Shown here: positions 20,806 to 33,639 of the stretch, in pieces
Layout of the letters: every line of letters begins with the position of its first letter
Numbering within the stretch: position 1 is the first letter of the stretch
NCBI GenBank assembly: GCA_000711775.1
Contig: ARYC01000208.1
Location: 1-64,000 of the forward strand
Origin: Oxytricha trifallax
Taxonomy: Eukaryota > Ciliophora > Spirotrichea > Sporadotrichida > Oxytrichidae
DNA length: 64,000 bases
Reading direction: 5' to 3'
Program-made: the position numbers and the translations under genes
The notes under the pieces: model-generated
What the model saw: the letters and a program-made list of their open reading frames with translations, nothing else
Databases searched by the model: none
Told to the model about the DNA's origin: nothing

Positions 20806-22366
20806 TGTAAGTTTAATTTCACTTTTCTCAATAAAGTTGTTGATTTTTTGGATTTTATAATTATTTAAACAAACTTATAATTTGTTATTTTTTTTAAAAA
20901 TTATACATTTAGCAATAATTGTAAGAGTTCATCAATTTCAATAATGTTTTGAAGATTAAAATGTTTAATAATTTATTTAAGTATTGATTTGATTATAATT
21001 ATCAGATGTTTTGGCAAAACTAAATGCTGTTTGTTTAAATCGGATTCAATTAATTTAGTGCATATTAATTTAGGTGATATTTTGATTTACTAGATTTGCT
21101 AAGATCTCTAAGCTTTTATTTATCGTAATTTTATAATTACTTTGCTCAACATTATGAATCTGTGAACAGATTTTAGAACTTATTTCATCTTATTAAATAA
21201 TTACTGATTTAATAAATATGAACTAAACATACTTAAAGATAGTTTTTCCACATTTATTAAACCAAAATATATGTATAATTATTACAAGCAGTATGCTCCA
21301 AGCTCTTTTAAATAAATTTAATTTAAGAAAATAAACCTTAAAAAGTAAGAAAATTTAAGAAAACTGTTTTTAATCTCATATACTTTGCCTTGTTAAATTT
21401 CATGGTGACTTTTCTTTTTTCTGCTATTTTAGCTGTCCATCTTTCATTATTAGTAGAATGATACTACCTCCCTTATAATTCAAATACCGAAAGTTGCAAT
21501 AGTTTATTCAAAATATATAATTTTTTTATATTAAATTCAATAGTTAAGGTTTAAAGGTGGTATTAAAGATATTATGTTTATTTATTTAGTTTTATAGATT
21601 TATATTAGGTTTATTTAACTTGAAAGCAAATAATCATTCTGGAGTTAATCTGAAAACAAATAATCATTATGATTTAATGTAAAGCAGTGGTTTTTTTAAT
21701 ATGCCAAGGAAATTCTTTCTTCTAAATTTTAATTTAATTTATATTATACTAAGATTGCCTTAAATAAAAATATATATGAATATATAAATGTATTTTAAAT
21801 AAAATATTTCAATAGAATACATCATTCTTAATATGTAAAATCAATCTCAATTCAAAAATTAATAATGGTAGTAATAATTATTTTTTTATCAGATATTTTA
21901 TATTGATTAAAGCATAGTAGCTTTGACAATAAATCTTTGTAACCCTTTTGGTGTGAATTTAAAGTCTTTGTTTCATTAATCTTTTCCATTTTCTATATCA
22001 ATTCTTTCCTTTTCATTCGTTAATATTTTAAGTTTTACCATCATTTCAGCATTTAATTAATTCTAATTTTAACATTGTTTATTATAACATTTTTCTTTGG
22101 AGCATTTCCAGATTGCCAGGTAATAGCTTAATGAATTCATTAACTTCAGTTGTTGTTGGATTAAGTTTACTATTTATAAAGAAACGTTAAAATAGTAACG
22201 AGATATCATAGATTCTGATTATACTTGCTATACTATTTGATTATTAGTCTAATCAAAGAGTAGCTTTTCACGATAATATATTTCAATAATACATATCCTT
22301 ATATGAGTTTTTCAAAATATTATCATAGTAGCATATTAATGGGGGGTAATATCATGTGGAGGCAAG
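20806..22366. other. AT-rich, nothing recognised
   Basis: No supportable feature. Confidence 0.45.
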
Positions 22367-22728
22367 TAAATTCAGCTTGTATGTATAATGAGTAATCTCA
22401 AATTAAATTTAACATATCACTGTTTAATACTAAAATCAAACCATCAATTTTAGTCGTGACGTAGACGTATCTGAAGTGAGTTGACGTGGCAATCAATGAC
22501 GTGGCAAGTCGTGAACTAAAAAACTCCAAAAAACCACCTCGCCCCCCATTCCACTTCTCCCTGGAACGAGATGCATACGAGATAAGAGCCTAGCGAACTA
22601 GGAGTATCCCCCGCAGAGCTCGCAGAGATCTGCTTCCTGTAAACAATTAAAGGGGAGTCTGGAGGAAACTCTTACCAGGTTTCACCGCTGCTGATATAGT
22701 AGTCTCTGTCCTTTCTAAATTCAGCTTG
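22367..22728 (+). mobile_element. GC-rich insert between 13-bp direct repeats
   Basis: TAAATTCAGCTTG occurs at 22367-22379 and 22716-22728. Between them is a 336-bp insert that starts with the 35-bp block found in reverse at 10074-10108 and turns conspicuously GC-rich from 22450. It holds three TGACGT motifs, a perfect CCTAG/CTAGG hairpin (UUCG-type loop on the reverse strand) and a Cys-less, frame-poor sequence. It could be a short retroelement copy with target duplications or an eliminated segment between pointers. No ORF. Confidence 0.5.
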
Positions 22729-23649
22729 ATTTCTATAAAATTATTAATTTTTATTATTATATTGAAAAATTAGCTTTTAATGGCATTCTTTAGAGTCAAA
22801 GTTAAATTAAGAAACTTATTTGTATTGTTTATTTAAAATTGAGATTTACTGTTAATTAAGGTTAATCTTATTAGATTATATGAAATAAAATATGACTTTA
22901 TTTAGGTTTTTATTAACTTTATATTTAATTTTAGTTCAGATTAGCAGGAGGAACTTTTCAAAATTATATTTAGTATTGTTCATTAAAAATTAGCTTATTA
23001 TTGTTATTTGTAATATTTTAACATTTCCCAAAAAATATAAAATTTACATTTTTATTTTGTTAAGTTAAATAATTAATAACTATTAATTTATTAATTAAAA
23101 TACTTAAATTTTAATTTAAGTTAAAAGATTATCTGAGTTTTTTAATATAAATCAAACTTCAATCAAGAAATTAATATTTTGAATTCTTTACTTTCTTCAA
23201 AACAAGATTGGAGGCCATTAAAATTTGAAAATTAGCATTTATGTTAGCGAAGCGAGAGAAAAAATTAAAACTACATTTTAATCTCATAAATGGAAGTTCA
23301 ATTTCCACAATTTAATGATTTCATATTTATATATTCGATTAAATATTTCCATTTATAAAAAAATCATTGAGTAGCAACAAAAACTTATTCATTTCTCATT
23401 TTGGATTGTCAACTTGCGGAGGATATGATACTAGAGAGTATAATATGTTAGCATTACTATTTTTCATTTTTCTGAATTAAGGTCATAAGTATTTAATTAT
23501 GAATTATAAAATAAAAATGCAGATAATATCAATATTTCGATTTAATATTTTTATTTTAATTAGGATTGCTTTAAATAAATTAATTATTTGTTTTTTGTGA
23601 AAATACCATATCATTCAAAATTTAAAATTAATTACAATTGCTGACTCAT
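22729..23649. other. AT-rich, nothing recognised
   Basis: No supportable feature. Confidence 0.45.
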
Positions 23650-24300
23650 AATAACCTACAGACAAATTAGTGTATACTTGCCAGCTGTTCAAGCAAGTTC
23701 CTCATTCTCTATATCTTCTGAAAGTCTGTAGTTAGTAATTTTGAAATATGAATAATTTAAAACTCCTTTATAACCAAATCCACCAATTAAACTCTTGTTA
23801 TTCTTTCCAACCACAAAATGTAATGCTGTGTAGTTCTTTTCTTAGTATCTTATTCCTGTTTTGTTAAATTACGACTATTTTATTCATCTCCTTTAGATTG
23901 TTCACTGTCAAAGTCAGAGAATTCTTCTACAGAATTCAAATCCTATAAAGAAATGTACTATAATTATTTCCAATAATGATCCCTTAATCATTATTAAAAA
24001 GTTTCATCAATTTTATTTACTACTGTAATATAGTTATGAACATAGCAATGATGTCCAATCCATTTCTGTTGTCGGTATCTGTGAAGATGGTAATGGATGT
24101 TTCGTTTCAAGTTCTGTATCTTTTCAAATTTGTATTTATTTGCAAGATATAGTCGAAATAACAGTATCCTAGACCTACATGTTGTTCTGAGATGTTATTC
24201 AGTTTAAAATAGATAAGCTTTAATAGAGTTAAGACATCTTAATTTTTATTTGATTTCGCTTTGTCAGCTGTTATGAGGGAGAGCTAAGCATGAAGATTCG
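23650..24300 (-). pseudogene. Two-part unrecognised coding fragment
   Basis: Reverse-strand piece one (about 24300-24020) reads VGLGYCYFDYILQIN and later FTDTDNRNGLDIIAMF. Piece two (23960-23650) reads YTALHFVVGKNNKSLIGGFG, then YSYFKITNYRLSED and GKYTLICLQV. The second piece looks like a folded beta-rich domain. The pieces are separated by about 60-80 bp of AT-rich sequence, as expected for macronuclear segments divided by an eliminated spacer. One TGA lies in each piece. Family not recognised. Confidence 0.45.
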
Positions 24301-26499
24301 ATGTTAATCACAATTAAGAGACAGAGACTATTCTTTAACTAAGTCTGCCGTTATATATGTCACGTTTACTAGTGAATTGCTTATATAATTTATTTTGTAT
24401 ATAAGTTACGGATGAAAGAAGATATTTTGTTTTAAATAATTTATAATATAAATTATTTATAAACATATTGCTTGTCTGCCAACATAAATAAAAGTCAATA
24501 AAAAGAATTACGTTGATAATAAAGTTACCAAAAGCTGATGCTTGAGTCCATGAATCAATTTTTATATCAATAAATCTTAAAATGGCATTGCCAATTTTTG
24601 TGTTAATTAATTTAATTATTTTTATTTATACTGTAGTATTTTTATTTAATGATTATAAGTTAGCTTAGTAATTTGTTTTGTTGGTTAAATATATTGGTAA
24701 ATAAGTATGTGTAATTCCTTTATATTGATATAGAATTGATCTTTAATCAAATGGATCATATAAAATATTCAGAATTTAGCAATTTAATAAGAATACTCTT
24801 CATATTATAATCTTTATTTCTAAATCATTTTATTAGTAGATTATGAAGAATATTTTAATTTTTGTTATAAAACAATTTATTATTAAGTTAAATATCAATA
24901 TATTATTGATATTAAAAGAACATAGTGATTATAAAATTTAGATTAAAACTAAAAAGAATAAGCTTAGCGAAATTATGAAATAAAAAATATAATACATTAG
25001 AAGTTATGTGATATATAAATCAATTATTATTTTTTCTCTATTTTTTGGTTAAAATAATAAATAAAACTTAAATAATTTCTTGCATAAATCCAAGCTTAAA
25101 TGTATTATATGTTAATATTTGTTTAATCTGCTTATCTTCTTAGAGATTTCCTCAAATATTATAATTTATCCTTTTTTTAATTAGAGGAATCTCTGAAGTA
25201 ATTTTTCTGATTATTTTTAAGGTTATTTTTAAATTATATTCAAGTTATATGATTATATATTCCTGGTTGGTTTAATCCCCAGTATTAATTTCTGTAAAGC
25301 ATTAAATAATAATATTATTCAAGTTATTCCAAACAAACATACAAACATTATTATTTATTGATTGTTTATGAGAATATTTCTAAAGGATACTTAATTGACA
25401 TTTGAAATAAATAAAACTGTAAAATTAATGTACTGTTATAATGGTAAAACATAGAGCATGCTTTTATTTTGGGTTTGATATCACACTTTTTTGAAAATAT
25501 AAGTAAATTTAAATGTTTATAATGAAGATCTTTAGTTAGTATTTGAAAGTTCATTATGATTATTTAACCAACTCTCTTATAAATATGAATATATCTCTTT
25601 AATTATATACATATAAGTCATCCATAATTAAATGCATAATTTCTTTATTCCAATTATTTATCTTTATTTTATAACAGATTATAGTAAATTTTGCAACTTC
25701 CTCTTTGAAAATATTTTAATGATGAAACTTATTAGATATAAAATATTGAATTTTAAATAATGATGTGTTTTTTTGTTATATTATTAGATATATGACTTTT
25801 GAAATATCTTTTTTTTTATTAAGTGTATAGAAATTAAACTGAGCATTTAGCATTTTATAATAATAATTAAACTATCAAGAAAGACTTTTATATTTTTCGC
25901 AACCTTAATCGCTTTTAAATTAGTACCAGATTCATCCTATAATTTTCTAATTTCATATTTCATTATAAAGTTCATATTAATTAAGCAGCAATCACAAAAA
26001 ATACATAATACCCATATAAAAATAAAGTTTTTTATAAACTTATATAAAAATCTTTGTAATATTACTTAAGATCAGGAATTATATATTTTAAATAAAAAGG
26101 TCATGAAGTTGCTTTTAAATAATCATAAAATTATTTGGATATATTTCTTGCCAGGAGATCATAATTGCTATAACTTATAAGTAATTAAAATATAATGAAA
26201 TGTATTTTTTACGATACTCTTAATATTCCCTAAATATAAGAGGGCATCAATATTATCTCAGAAATAGTAATTGATAACCTATTTATTCCACATGAGAATA
26301 ACAAGATTCTTAGTGATTTATATGAATTAGATTCGGAAAAAATCTATTTCCATTAATGATGCAATGATTTATTCCAAATTAAATTAATTATATAAAAGTA
26401 TAAATAATAAGTGAAAATAAAAAAAATTAGTAAATTTTATTCATTTTGCCATTCAACTTTAATTAGATTTAGTTTTATAATTCAAAAATCACAAAATTA
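24301..26499. other. AT-rich, nothing recognised
   Basis: No supportable feature. A reverse 62-codon frame at 25366-25554 has no coding character. Confidence 0.5.
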
Positions 26500-26520
26500 A
26501 TAATATATTATTTATAATAA

Positions 26521-26628
26521 TAATATAATAATTTAATAGTAATAATAATTTATCCACATTGGGAGATTGGAGGCTCCCTGGAGATGATAGTGGTAAATCA
26601 ATCCTCTATATAGGGTCAAGCCCTTTAT
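26521..26628 (-). repeat. R3 3' tail: ATT-rich repeat plus stem-loops
   Basis: AATAATAATTTATCCACATTG, then the stem GGGAG/CTCCC (26561-26565 with 26574-26578, 8-nt loop) and the hairpin AGGGTCAAGCCCT (about 26612). Same architecture as R1 and R2 with different stem pairs. Confidence 0.7.
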
Positions 26629-27345
26629 AAATCAAGCATGTTTGTAATTTTCATGTAAACTGAGACTTCATCTTCTTTTTATATATTTTAGTCTTCAATT
26701 CTTTTTCTTCTTTAGTGCACATTGATCACATTGTTGCCTTCGTCTATAAATTTGAATTAGTAATCAAAATTTTGAATTGGTGGTAAAAATTTTGAATTTT
26801 TCTTTGAGAAGTTGACTTGCTTTAAGGCGACATAGCTCTTAAGTCTTGAGGTGATAAGTTGTGTAAAGTCACTTTTTATAAAGTGCTAGTTCTTTTGAAG
26901 GTTCTTAATGTTGACTTGAATTCTGTTCTTGTGTGATTCTTTCTCTGCGTTTATTAGAATGCAACATTTTTCATTTGCCCCTACGTTTTTTAATAGTTTA
27001 AGAGCTGCTTGCTTAAAGAGATTTGCTATGTCTTTAGAAAACACCAGTTGACTATTTAATTAATTGTCTGTATTTTGTATTAGTAGACTGAGTGATGAAT
27101 ATGTTAGGGAACCTATCTAGTTTATTGAGTCAGGGAATTTACTTAGCTTTGCACAAATTATGAGTTAATTAATTTAGCTTTGACTGACAAATATGATTCC
27201 CTAGTGTTTAATCTATCTTATAGTTAAGTTTTAGTCAATGATTTCATATTTGATTTTGGGACAGCTTCATGGTCTTGATCCTATCTTTATTATAATTAAT
27301 ATTAGAGTAGATCCTGTATAAACATCTCTTACTGATTTTCTTATT
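26616..27345 (-). pseudogene. Unrecognised ORF2 protein of unit R3
   Basis: Frame of about 240 codons ending at TGA 26616-26618. Contains GANEKCCILINAEKE, RIQVNIKNLQKNQ, FIKSDFTQLITSRLK and a basic C-terminus (QRRKRIED). It aligns with ORF2 of R2 along most of its length, which supports real coding. No known domain recognised. The N-terminal boundary is uncertain. Confidence 0.6.
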
Positions 27346-27982
27346 TAATTAGGTATTAGATCTTAACTTTTAATTATTGATGTAATATAAAAGAATAGGG
27401 AAAATAATTAATTAAAATAAATTAACTGTCATTATTTTAACATTTGTAAATAAAATTAGATTAATAAAAAATAAAAATGGGGGAAAATGAGACTTCTGTC
27501 TATTTAATGCACTTTCATATAATTTTCGAAAATAATTAGGCATTTATATTTTTAATCTATTTATAATTCCTAAATCATTTGTCTCTCAGCGGAGATGAAA
27601 GTTTGAAGTTATTATTAGTTTTTTTATAGTATACTCTGCAAATATTTCTCGTATTAGTGTGATAATTCTTAAATTATGGAACGCGATAATAAACCTCTAT
27701 ATTTATAAGATTTGAAATTGAATAGGGGGCTTTAACTTTTATGTTTATTAATATTAAAATGAGCAATTACTCTGCATTTATTTTGTAGAAAAAATATAAA
27801 TATTGAGGATGATTCTACATTTGCCTTGCTGTAATTATTCCATTTTAATCATTATTTTTAATTTTATAAATATACTACGTTAATTTGATTTTATTCTACA
27901 ACTTTTTAATTTGAAAAATTCATGATTGATATTAATTTTCTAAACCCTGGGACTGGAGTTTTAATTTCTATGTCCAATTAAT
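27346..27982. other. AT-rich spacer between ORF1 and ORF2 of R3
   Basis: No coding character. It may be an insertion, since the equivalent spacer in R2 is about 40 bp. Confidence 0.45.
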
Positions 27983-28720
27983 TTTATAGAAGTTCTATAC
28001 TAGTCACTAGACTTGATGAATCTTCAAATGATTCACCACTGTAGCCTTCTCTCTTTTCATCGCTCCAATCTGAGTCTCCATCATAACAGTCATATATAAC
28101 TTTCTTTTTAATTTTTGGAAGAAACGATATTCTGGTTGCAAACTTTTTAATTAATCAATATCCTCTCTTAAGCTATCAATATTATTATCCTCCCATTCTT
28201 TGATAGCCTATTTCACTTCTTCTAGCTCAGCTGCTTTGTTATTTTATATGAAAAGTTTTGCGTAGATATCTAAGCTGGCTTCTTTTTGTGTGTTAGTTGT
28301 TGGAGATGGTGGTGCTCTGTTAACATTCTCTCTGATTAGTTTTTCTACAACCCTTTAAAGTGCAATAAATTTGTTATTAATAATTATTAGCCTGAGAAGT
28401 TGGTATAGTTGTATTATCCATAGTTGAGTAGAAGTCTCACATTATTTTTATCAAATTATGGAAAATAATTTCAATTAGAAATGATGATTGAGTAATAATC
28501 TAGTCTGGTGATTCTCTTCGTTATACAAATCAGTCTTTCTAATGTGTATAGTCCCCACTCATCTAGCTTATTCTTTTTTATTTCTATGGTTTTCAGTGGG
28601 AGCATTTTTATTTGTTTTTTCTCTATCAGAGAATATATTAGGTCTTTTCTACCTTGCTTAATTTACACAATTTGTGTTTATTATTTATTTTTTTATTATT
28701 ACTAAATCTATTATATTAAA
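27983..28720 (-). pseudogene. Unrecognised ORF1 protein of unit R3
   Basis: N-terminal part reads GRKDLIYSLIEKKQ and KNKLDEWGLYTLERLICITK. The middle has NNKFIALQRVVEKLIREN followed by a Pro/Thr stretch and an amphipathic, Glu-rich segment (AAELEEVKQAIKEWED). The acidic end is GDSDWSDEKREGYSGESFED. Two frame changes are needed. It is homologous to ORF1 of R2 in the N-terminal W-containing block and the acidic end. Role unknown; the basic-then-acidic layout would fit a nucleic-acid-associated ORF1 protein, which is inference. Confidence 0.55.
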
Positions 28721-28947
28721 TTTCCAATTCAAAAGTATAAATTTTTATAATATACTTTATTTACTTTAAATTGACCTGTATAATATAATTTTAGAAGATC
28801 TCTCAAAACATTTATTTATGAATGATTAATTATGCTTTTTGTAAAAATTATTAGCCAATTTTTTTTCTTAATTAATATTACATAGAGAATAATTTATATA
28901 ATTATTTTAATTCTTTACTTAAAATATAAATTTACATTCAATTTTAG

Positions 28948-29423
28948 TGGTAATGGCCCCTTGGCGGGGGGCAGATAAAATATTTTTTCAAAATTTTTTA
29001 ATATCTTTTAAATTTGAAAACCATTAAAATAATTTATTATAACTGAATAAAAATGTCTTTAAGGTCACAAGTGATCTTTTTAAAAAGTATAAAGAAACTA
29101 TTTAATAGTTTAACTCTATATTAACTTGTAAAAATCAATAAGCTTAAGTAATATAATCAATTTTGCATTTTTTACTTTTATATGATATTGGTTACTTTAT
29201 AAAAATCTTTTCTGGTTAATATTACTTAAATTTATTGATTTTTACAAGTTAATATAGAGTTAAACTATTAAATAGTTTCTTTATACTTTTTAAAAAGATC
29301 ATTTGTGACCTTAAAGACATTTTTATTCAGTTATAATAAATTATTTCAATGGTTTTCAAATTTTAGAGATATTAAAAAATTTTAAGAAAAAATTTTATCT
29401 GCCCCCGCTAAGGGGCCATTACC
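28948..29423. mobile_element. Foldback element F4 with 9-bp target duplication
   Basis: Inverted arms of roughly 220 bp ending GGTAATGGCCCC/GGGGCCATTACC, flanked by CAATTTTAG at 28939-28947 and 29424-29432. A GC-rich tip (GGCGGGGGGC/GCCCCCGC) sits just inside each end. It encodes nothing. Long arms plus a 9-bp duplication recall Mutator-like non-autonomous elements, which is inference from structure only. Confidence 0.82.
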
Positions 29424-29432
29424 CAATTTTAG

Positions 29433-31718
29433 TTTATGAATGATTCATTCAATAATTATTTGAGATTTTTAATCATTAAAAATATCATAAAATTGATTAA
29501 TTGGCTTCATTTTATTCAATTAAAATTATCTTGTATTATTAAATCTTTAGAATTAGAGGGTATTAACAGTAACTGTTTAGTTTTTACAAGCCTTTTTATT
29601 TATATTGCATCCTTCGATTAATTTGGTATTTATTTCAACATTTCAAGGAGAAATAATATTTTTAAATATTCATGAAATATCATATAATTTGTTATTCTAC
29701 GATTCAATTTAAACTATCTGTTCATTGTAAATTCTAATCATTTTTTAAATAAATATTGAAAATTGCATTTTTAATTTCATTTATTGTATTTTTACTTAGA
29801 GATGTTTTTCCAAATAAAATTGACTAGGCTTTTGAACAAAGTTAAGAATACTTATAAAAGTGGATTAATTAAAAATAAATGCCTGTTAAGGAAATAAAAA
29901 TTAAATTACTGCAAATAAATATTATGAAAATATGGTCATATAATTAAATGAAGCTTCTATGGGATTTAATTATAAATTTAGTCTTTTGGCATTAGTTTTC
30001 TACTACCAGTACAGCTTTCAGATTACTAATTCTTTCTTCATGCTGACTAATTCCAGGTTAATTTCCTTATTTTCATATAAAATATTAAATGGCATTTATT
30101 TGACTGAGCTAAAAAAGAAATTGTAAAATTATGAGTGCATTATTAATAAATAGGAATAAATCAAGATGCTTAATTGACAGATTTAAATTATTATATTAAT
30201 CACAATCAAAATCAAGTATATAGAAAGCTTTAAATCTTTATAGAACTATACAAATAAATAACCTTTCAGCAGCAACACTAATGATATTGAATCCTTATAT
30301 TTATTTAAACTATTTTTTAAACATGTTAATTCATTAGATTCTTGAAAAAAAATAAAATGAAAATACAAAATATTGTAAAATAATAAAGATCAAAACTAAT
30401 TATACGTTTTTCACAATTCCTGATTTGTTAAATTAAAATTACAATTTAGCATTAAATTATATTCTTGAGAAATTTTGTCATAAAATAATTGTAAATTGCT
30501 AGATTATATGTAAGTTAATGCTTAACAATTTAAACATTAAACAGAATTAATTAATTTTAATATGATTAATTTATAGTTAAAATACCAAAATTGAAGTAGT
30601 AAAATCTTTAAATAAAATTGGCTAGAAAAAAGGAAAAGAGTATGAAATTATTTGAAATTCTTAGTTATAAACTCTCCTTTCTTAAAACATACTTATATTT
30701 TTATTTTTCTTATTTATTCATCACCACTGCTTTTTACTATCCATTATAAATTTTCTTAGAATCTATATTTTAATCTAAAATTATATATTATAATATAAGT
30801 TTTTGTTTAAAGGTATGCAAAAATAAATAAAAAAGAGGTAATTTATATTTATTATAGATTATTGATAAATTATATAAGAAGCATTTATTTTAAGTTGAAA
30901 ACATGCTTAGAAAAAGATGAAGCCACAGTAACATTCTCTAAATTCATTAAATTCGTGAAATTCTCTTAGCATTTTAGTGGTTAGTGGCACTAAAAGACCG
31001 AGAGATTCGACAAAGAAAAGTTGATTCCTACTGAAAATGAGAATTATAATATTTATTTATAAAAATTTAAAAGTTTTAATTCAATTCACTTATGATGTTT
31101 GTATATATTCATGACTGTTTATTTTTATATTTATTATTTAATTTCAATCGTGTTAAGAATTAATTATAGTTAAAATATAAATTTAATAAATTGATTTAAA
31201 ATCTCTAAAGCAAGAAGTTTATTTACTGATTCAAAAATTAGGTAAAATTCATATTTATACAATCTTTGTAATGCACTTTTTTAAGCATTTATCTAATTTA
31301 TTATCAGCTCAATGAATACGTTTATAAAACCCCATTATTCTATCAAGAATTAAAATAAGACGTTAAGTATAGACAGATTAAGTTTAATTGCTAAAATAGA
31401 AGCAATTAGAATAATGTATTGATAAAAGATTATTAACTGATCATAAATTAAAATTGATTACATCAATATAAAAAACATTCGTAGGATCATTAAACTTTAA
31501 AACGAAAAACATCTCTACCAAATGCAATTAATTAGTAATCAAGTATAAAACATTTAGCTAACAAGAAAGCAAAGACTCTTCAACCTCCCAATAACAAGTA
31601 TTTCTTCATTTTCATCTATCCTCACTCTTATTTTATTCTTATTAGAATCACGGGGTTTAATATAATATTTAGAAACTTAGAAAATTTTAGAACTCTGTTA
31701 TATAATGATAATATTAAT
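29433..31718. other. AT-rich, nothing recognised
   Basis: A 61-codon frame at 29436-29621 has no coding character. Confidence 0.5.
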
Positions 31719-33132
31719 ATTGTTAAAATAGAATAAATTAGGAAATTTGATTAAAAGAGTTTTAAGAGTTATTTATAAATAATCTTTACTGCCACTAAAT
31801 ACGAGAAGCATTAGTCATTTTTTGATTTAATCAACTTTTAATTTAATACTGATTGTACATTATACATTGTACAGATTTATTACTGTTTTTAAATTTAATT
31901 AATTATTTATGGCCAAATTGTACATTTTACATAGTAAAGTTTTGAGTTTTTGAATTTTTTAAATTGTACAATAAGTTTGCAATTAAGATAATTGATTATT
32001 AATTATGAATTATTAATTACGCACGCTTAGCCTGTGTCACAGAATCACTCTATTATGCCGCCGTTTGATATTTAGGCATCATCGAGGTCTTCCTCTAGAA
32101 CATGTGTATCGTCAGCTCCTTTCTACTCATCCTTCATTATCACTGCCTCTCTCTATCATCTAATCGCTGGTTAAATTACATTGCTAGCTAGGTCTTGTTG
32201 AATGGAAACTTTTTGTCTCCCTAAATCATCTCCTGACTGAGTTCGGCCATCATCCTGATCCCAAATAACTTTTCTTTTATCTCACTCTTTTCGTCAAAAG
32301 TCAACTGGTTCTGTTGCTTGAATTGTTGCTTATGCACTGGACTTTTGAGAATGCGATATATTCCTTAAACTATTAAAGATCCCTAAACTCTAGCTACATA
32401 TACTCATGGCTTGCAAATAGTTTACTAAGATCGACTTCTCCAACTACTGTGTATTTAAGCTATAGGGCGCTCAGTGTTTTAAAGCCGAGATAATCTGGTA
32501 TTCTAAAGTAGTTCTTACACAATCCTAACCCATCTGCCTTCAAGTGTACTGTAAGATACTATTTCATGCAATTATCTTGCTTGCACAGTATAATGAGTGC
32601 ATTGCTAAATTTTTAAGTCTTTTTCGTTAGAGATTCAGTTACTTAAGAATAGATCTTACCGTCATGTTATGTTTTGATCTCGAGGATGAAGAAGTGGCGT
32701 TCGTTTGTTTTTTAATCGTCTGTTTGTGAAATCTTAGAGTTCATCAGGTGAAAGAGATTATCTTTAGAATCAAGAGATGCTAGACTTTAAATGTATTATT
32801 ACTCTCCACCTTTGATATTTATTTCATTATTTTATATTACAATTGATAAATAATAATCATTTATCCACATTGCAAACTTATTGTACAATTTAAAAAATAA
32901 TAAAATAAAAACTGCACTATGTACAATTGTACAATTATTTGTTACGCCCTGATATTTTTTAAATTAAAAAAAAAAATCAGAAATGTACAATTTATAATGT
33001 ACAATAATTTTTAGATTTAATCAAAACATAACATGACTAATGCTTGTCGTATTTAGTGGCAGTTAAGATTACTTATAAATAACTCTTTAATCTCTTTTAA
33101 TCAAATTTCCTAATTTGATCAATTTCAACAAT
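31719..33132. mobile_element. Inverted-repeat element F6 with an ORF in its loop
   Basis: Arms 31719-31982 and 32869-33132 are imperfect inverted copies (shared blocks include ACTGCCACTAAATACGA and GTACAATAAGTTTGCAA). The loop holds a less AT-rich reverse-strand ORF. Next to the right arm, 32849-32872 carries ATAATAATCATTTATCCACA, very like the tail of unit R3 (26541-26560). The arms may therefore be inverted retroelement-like ends and not classical TIRs. Confidence 0.6.
32045..32744 (-). pseudogene. Unrecognised ORF in the loop of F6
   Basis: ATG 32744 to TGA 32045-32047. The first 130 codons are open and coding-like (RHFFILEIKTQHDGKIYSQV, YLTVHLKADGLGL, FKTLSALQLKYTVVGEVDL). After a frameshift the rest is charged (QKQ...EKLFGIRMMAEL) with an acidic end. 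The pattern hydrophobic strand, VHLKAD, then a Leu-rich helix loosely resembles ORF2 of R2/R3 (VEIHVKCLQKY...LKDLIRLKEL); this is suggestive, not proven. Confidence 0.5.
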
Positions 33133-33639
33133 ACTATGTAATAATTTTTAATACTCTTTCTAATTTTTTATAATAAACCCTAAAACCCCAAGATGGTCAA
33201 GCAGTTAATGATTAAACAAGTAAGTAATCAACTAATAATATAAATGTATTAATGTAGGATAGTGAAATCAATATCATTAAATCAATCACTTGAAATGAGT
33301 AAATTTTCTTTGTAATTTTATCAAATAGAAAATGCTTACTCTCAATAATAATAAATCTGACATAATCGTTTCTCTGTTTGTATTTGAAAACTGTTTGCAA
33401 AATTTCTCTTTCCAAATTAGTGTTCATACTTGGGGTTGTCTTTGTCTGAAAATTTCCTAAATTTTATTCTTAGATAGAGTTGTGGGTTTGCTATAGATAA
33501 ATTTTCACCTTTTTTTAAATTCATATTTTATAAAATGTTTACTCTAGCATTTACTTATATAATGTTAAGTATTTAAAATTTATAAATTTTCTTACTCTGA
33601 AATCTAGGAATCTGCAATTTTCTTGTTGACTTAATCAAC
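33133..33639. other. AT-rich, weak content
   Basis: A reverse 71-codon frame at 33212-33427 starts with a hydrophilic segment but turns into AT-driven hydrophobic sequence; I do not call it. AAACCCTAAAACCCC at about 33177 is a chance or relic C4A4-like string. Confidence 0.4.

Larger units (their letters stand above)
26500..28740 (-). mobile_element. Retroelement-like unit R3
   Basis: Second unit with the R2 gene pair: ORF1 (28720-27983), spacer (27982-27346), ORF2 (27345-26616), then the shared stem-loop/ATT tail (26628-26521). The spacer here is over 600 bp of AT-rich DNA against about 40 bp in R2. Several frame breaks are present. Confidence 0.6.

Noticed and set aside
33171-33192. C4A4-like string AAACCCTAAAACCCC
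   Set aside because: It is less than two telomeric units, with no TBE end sequence (CTTTCAGTAGTTTG) beside it.
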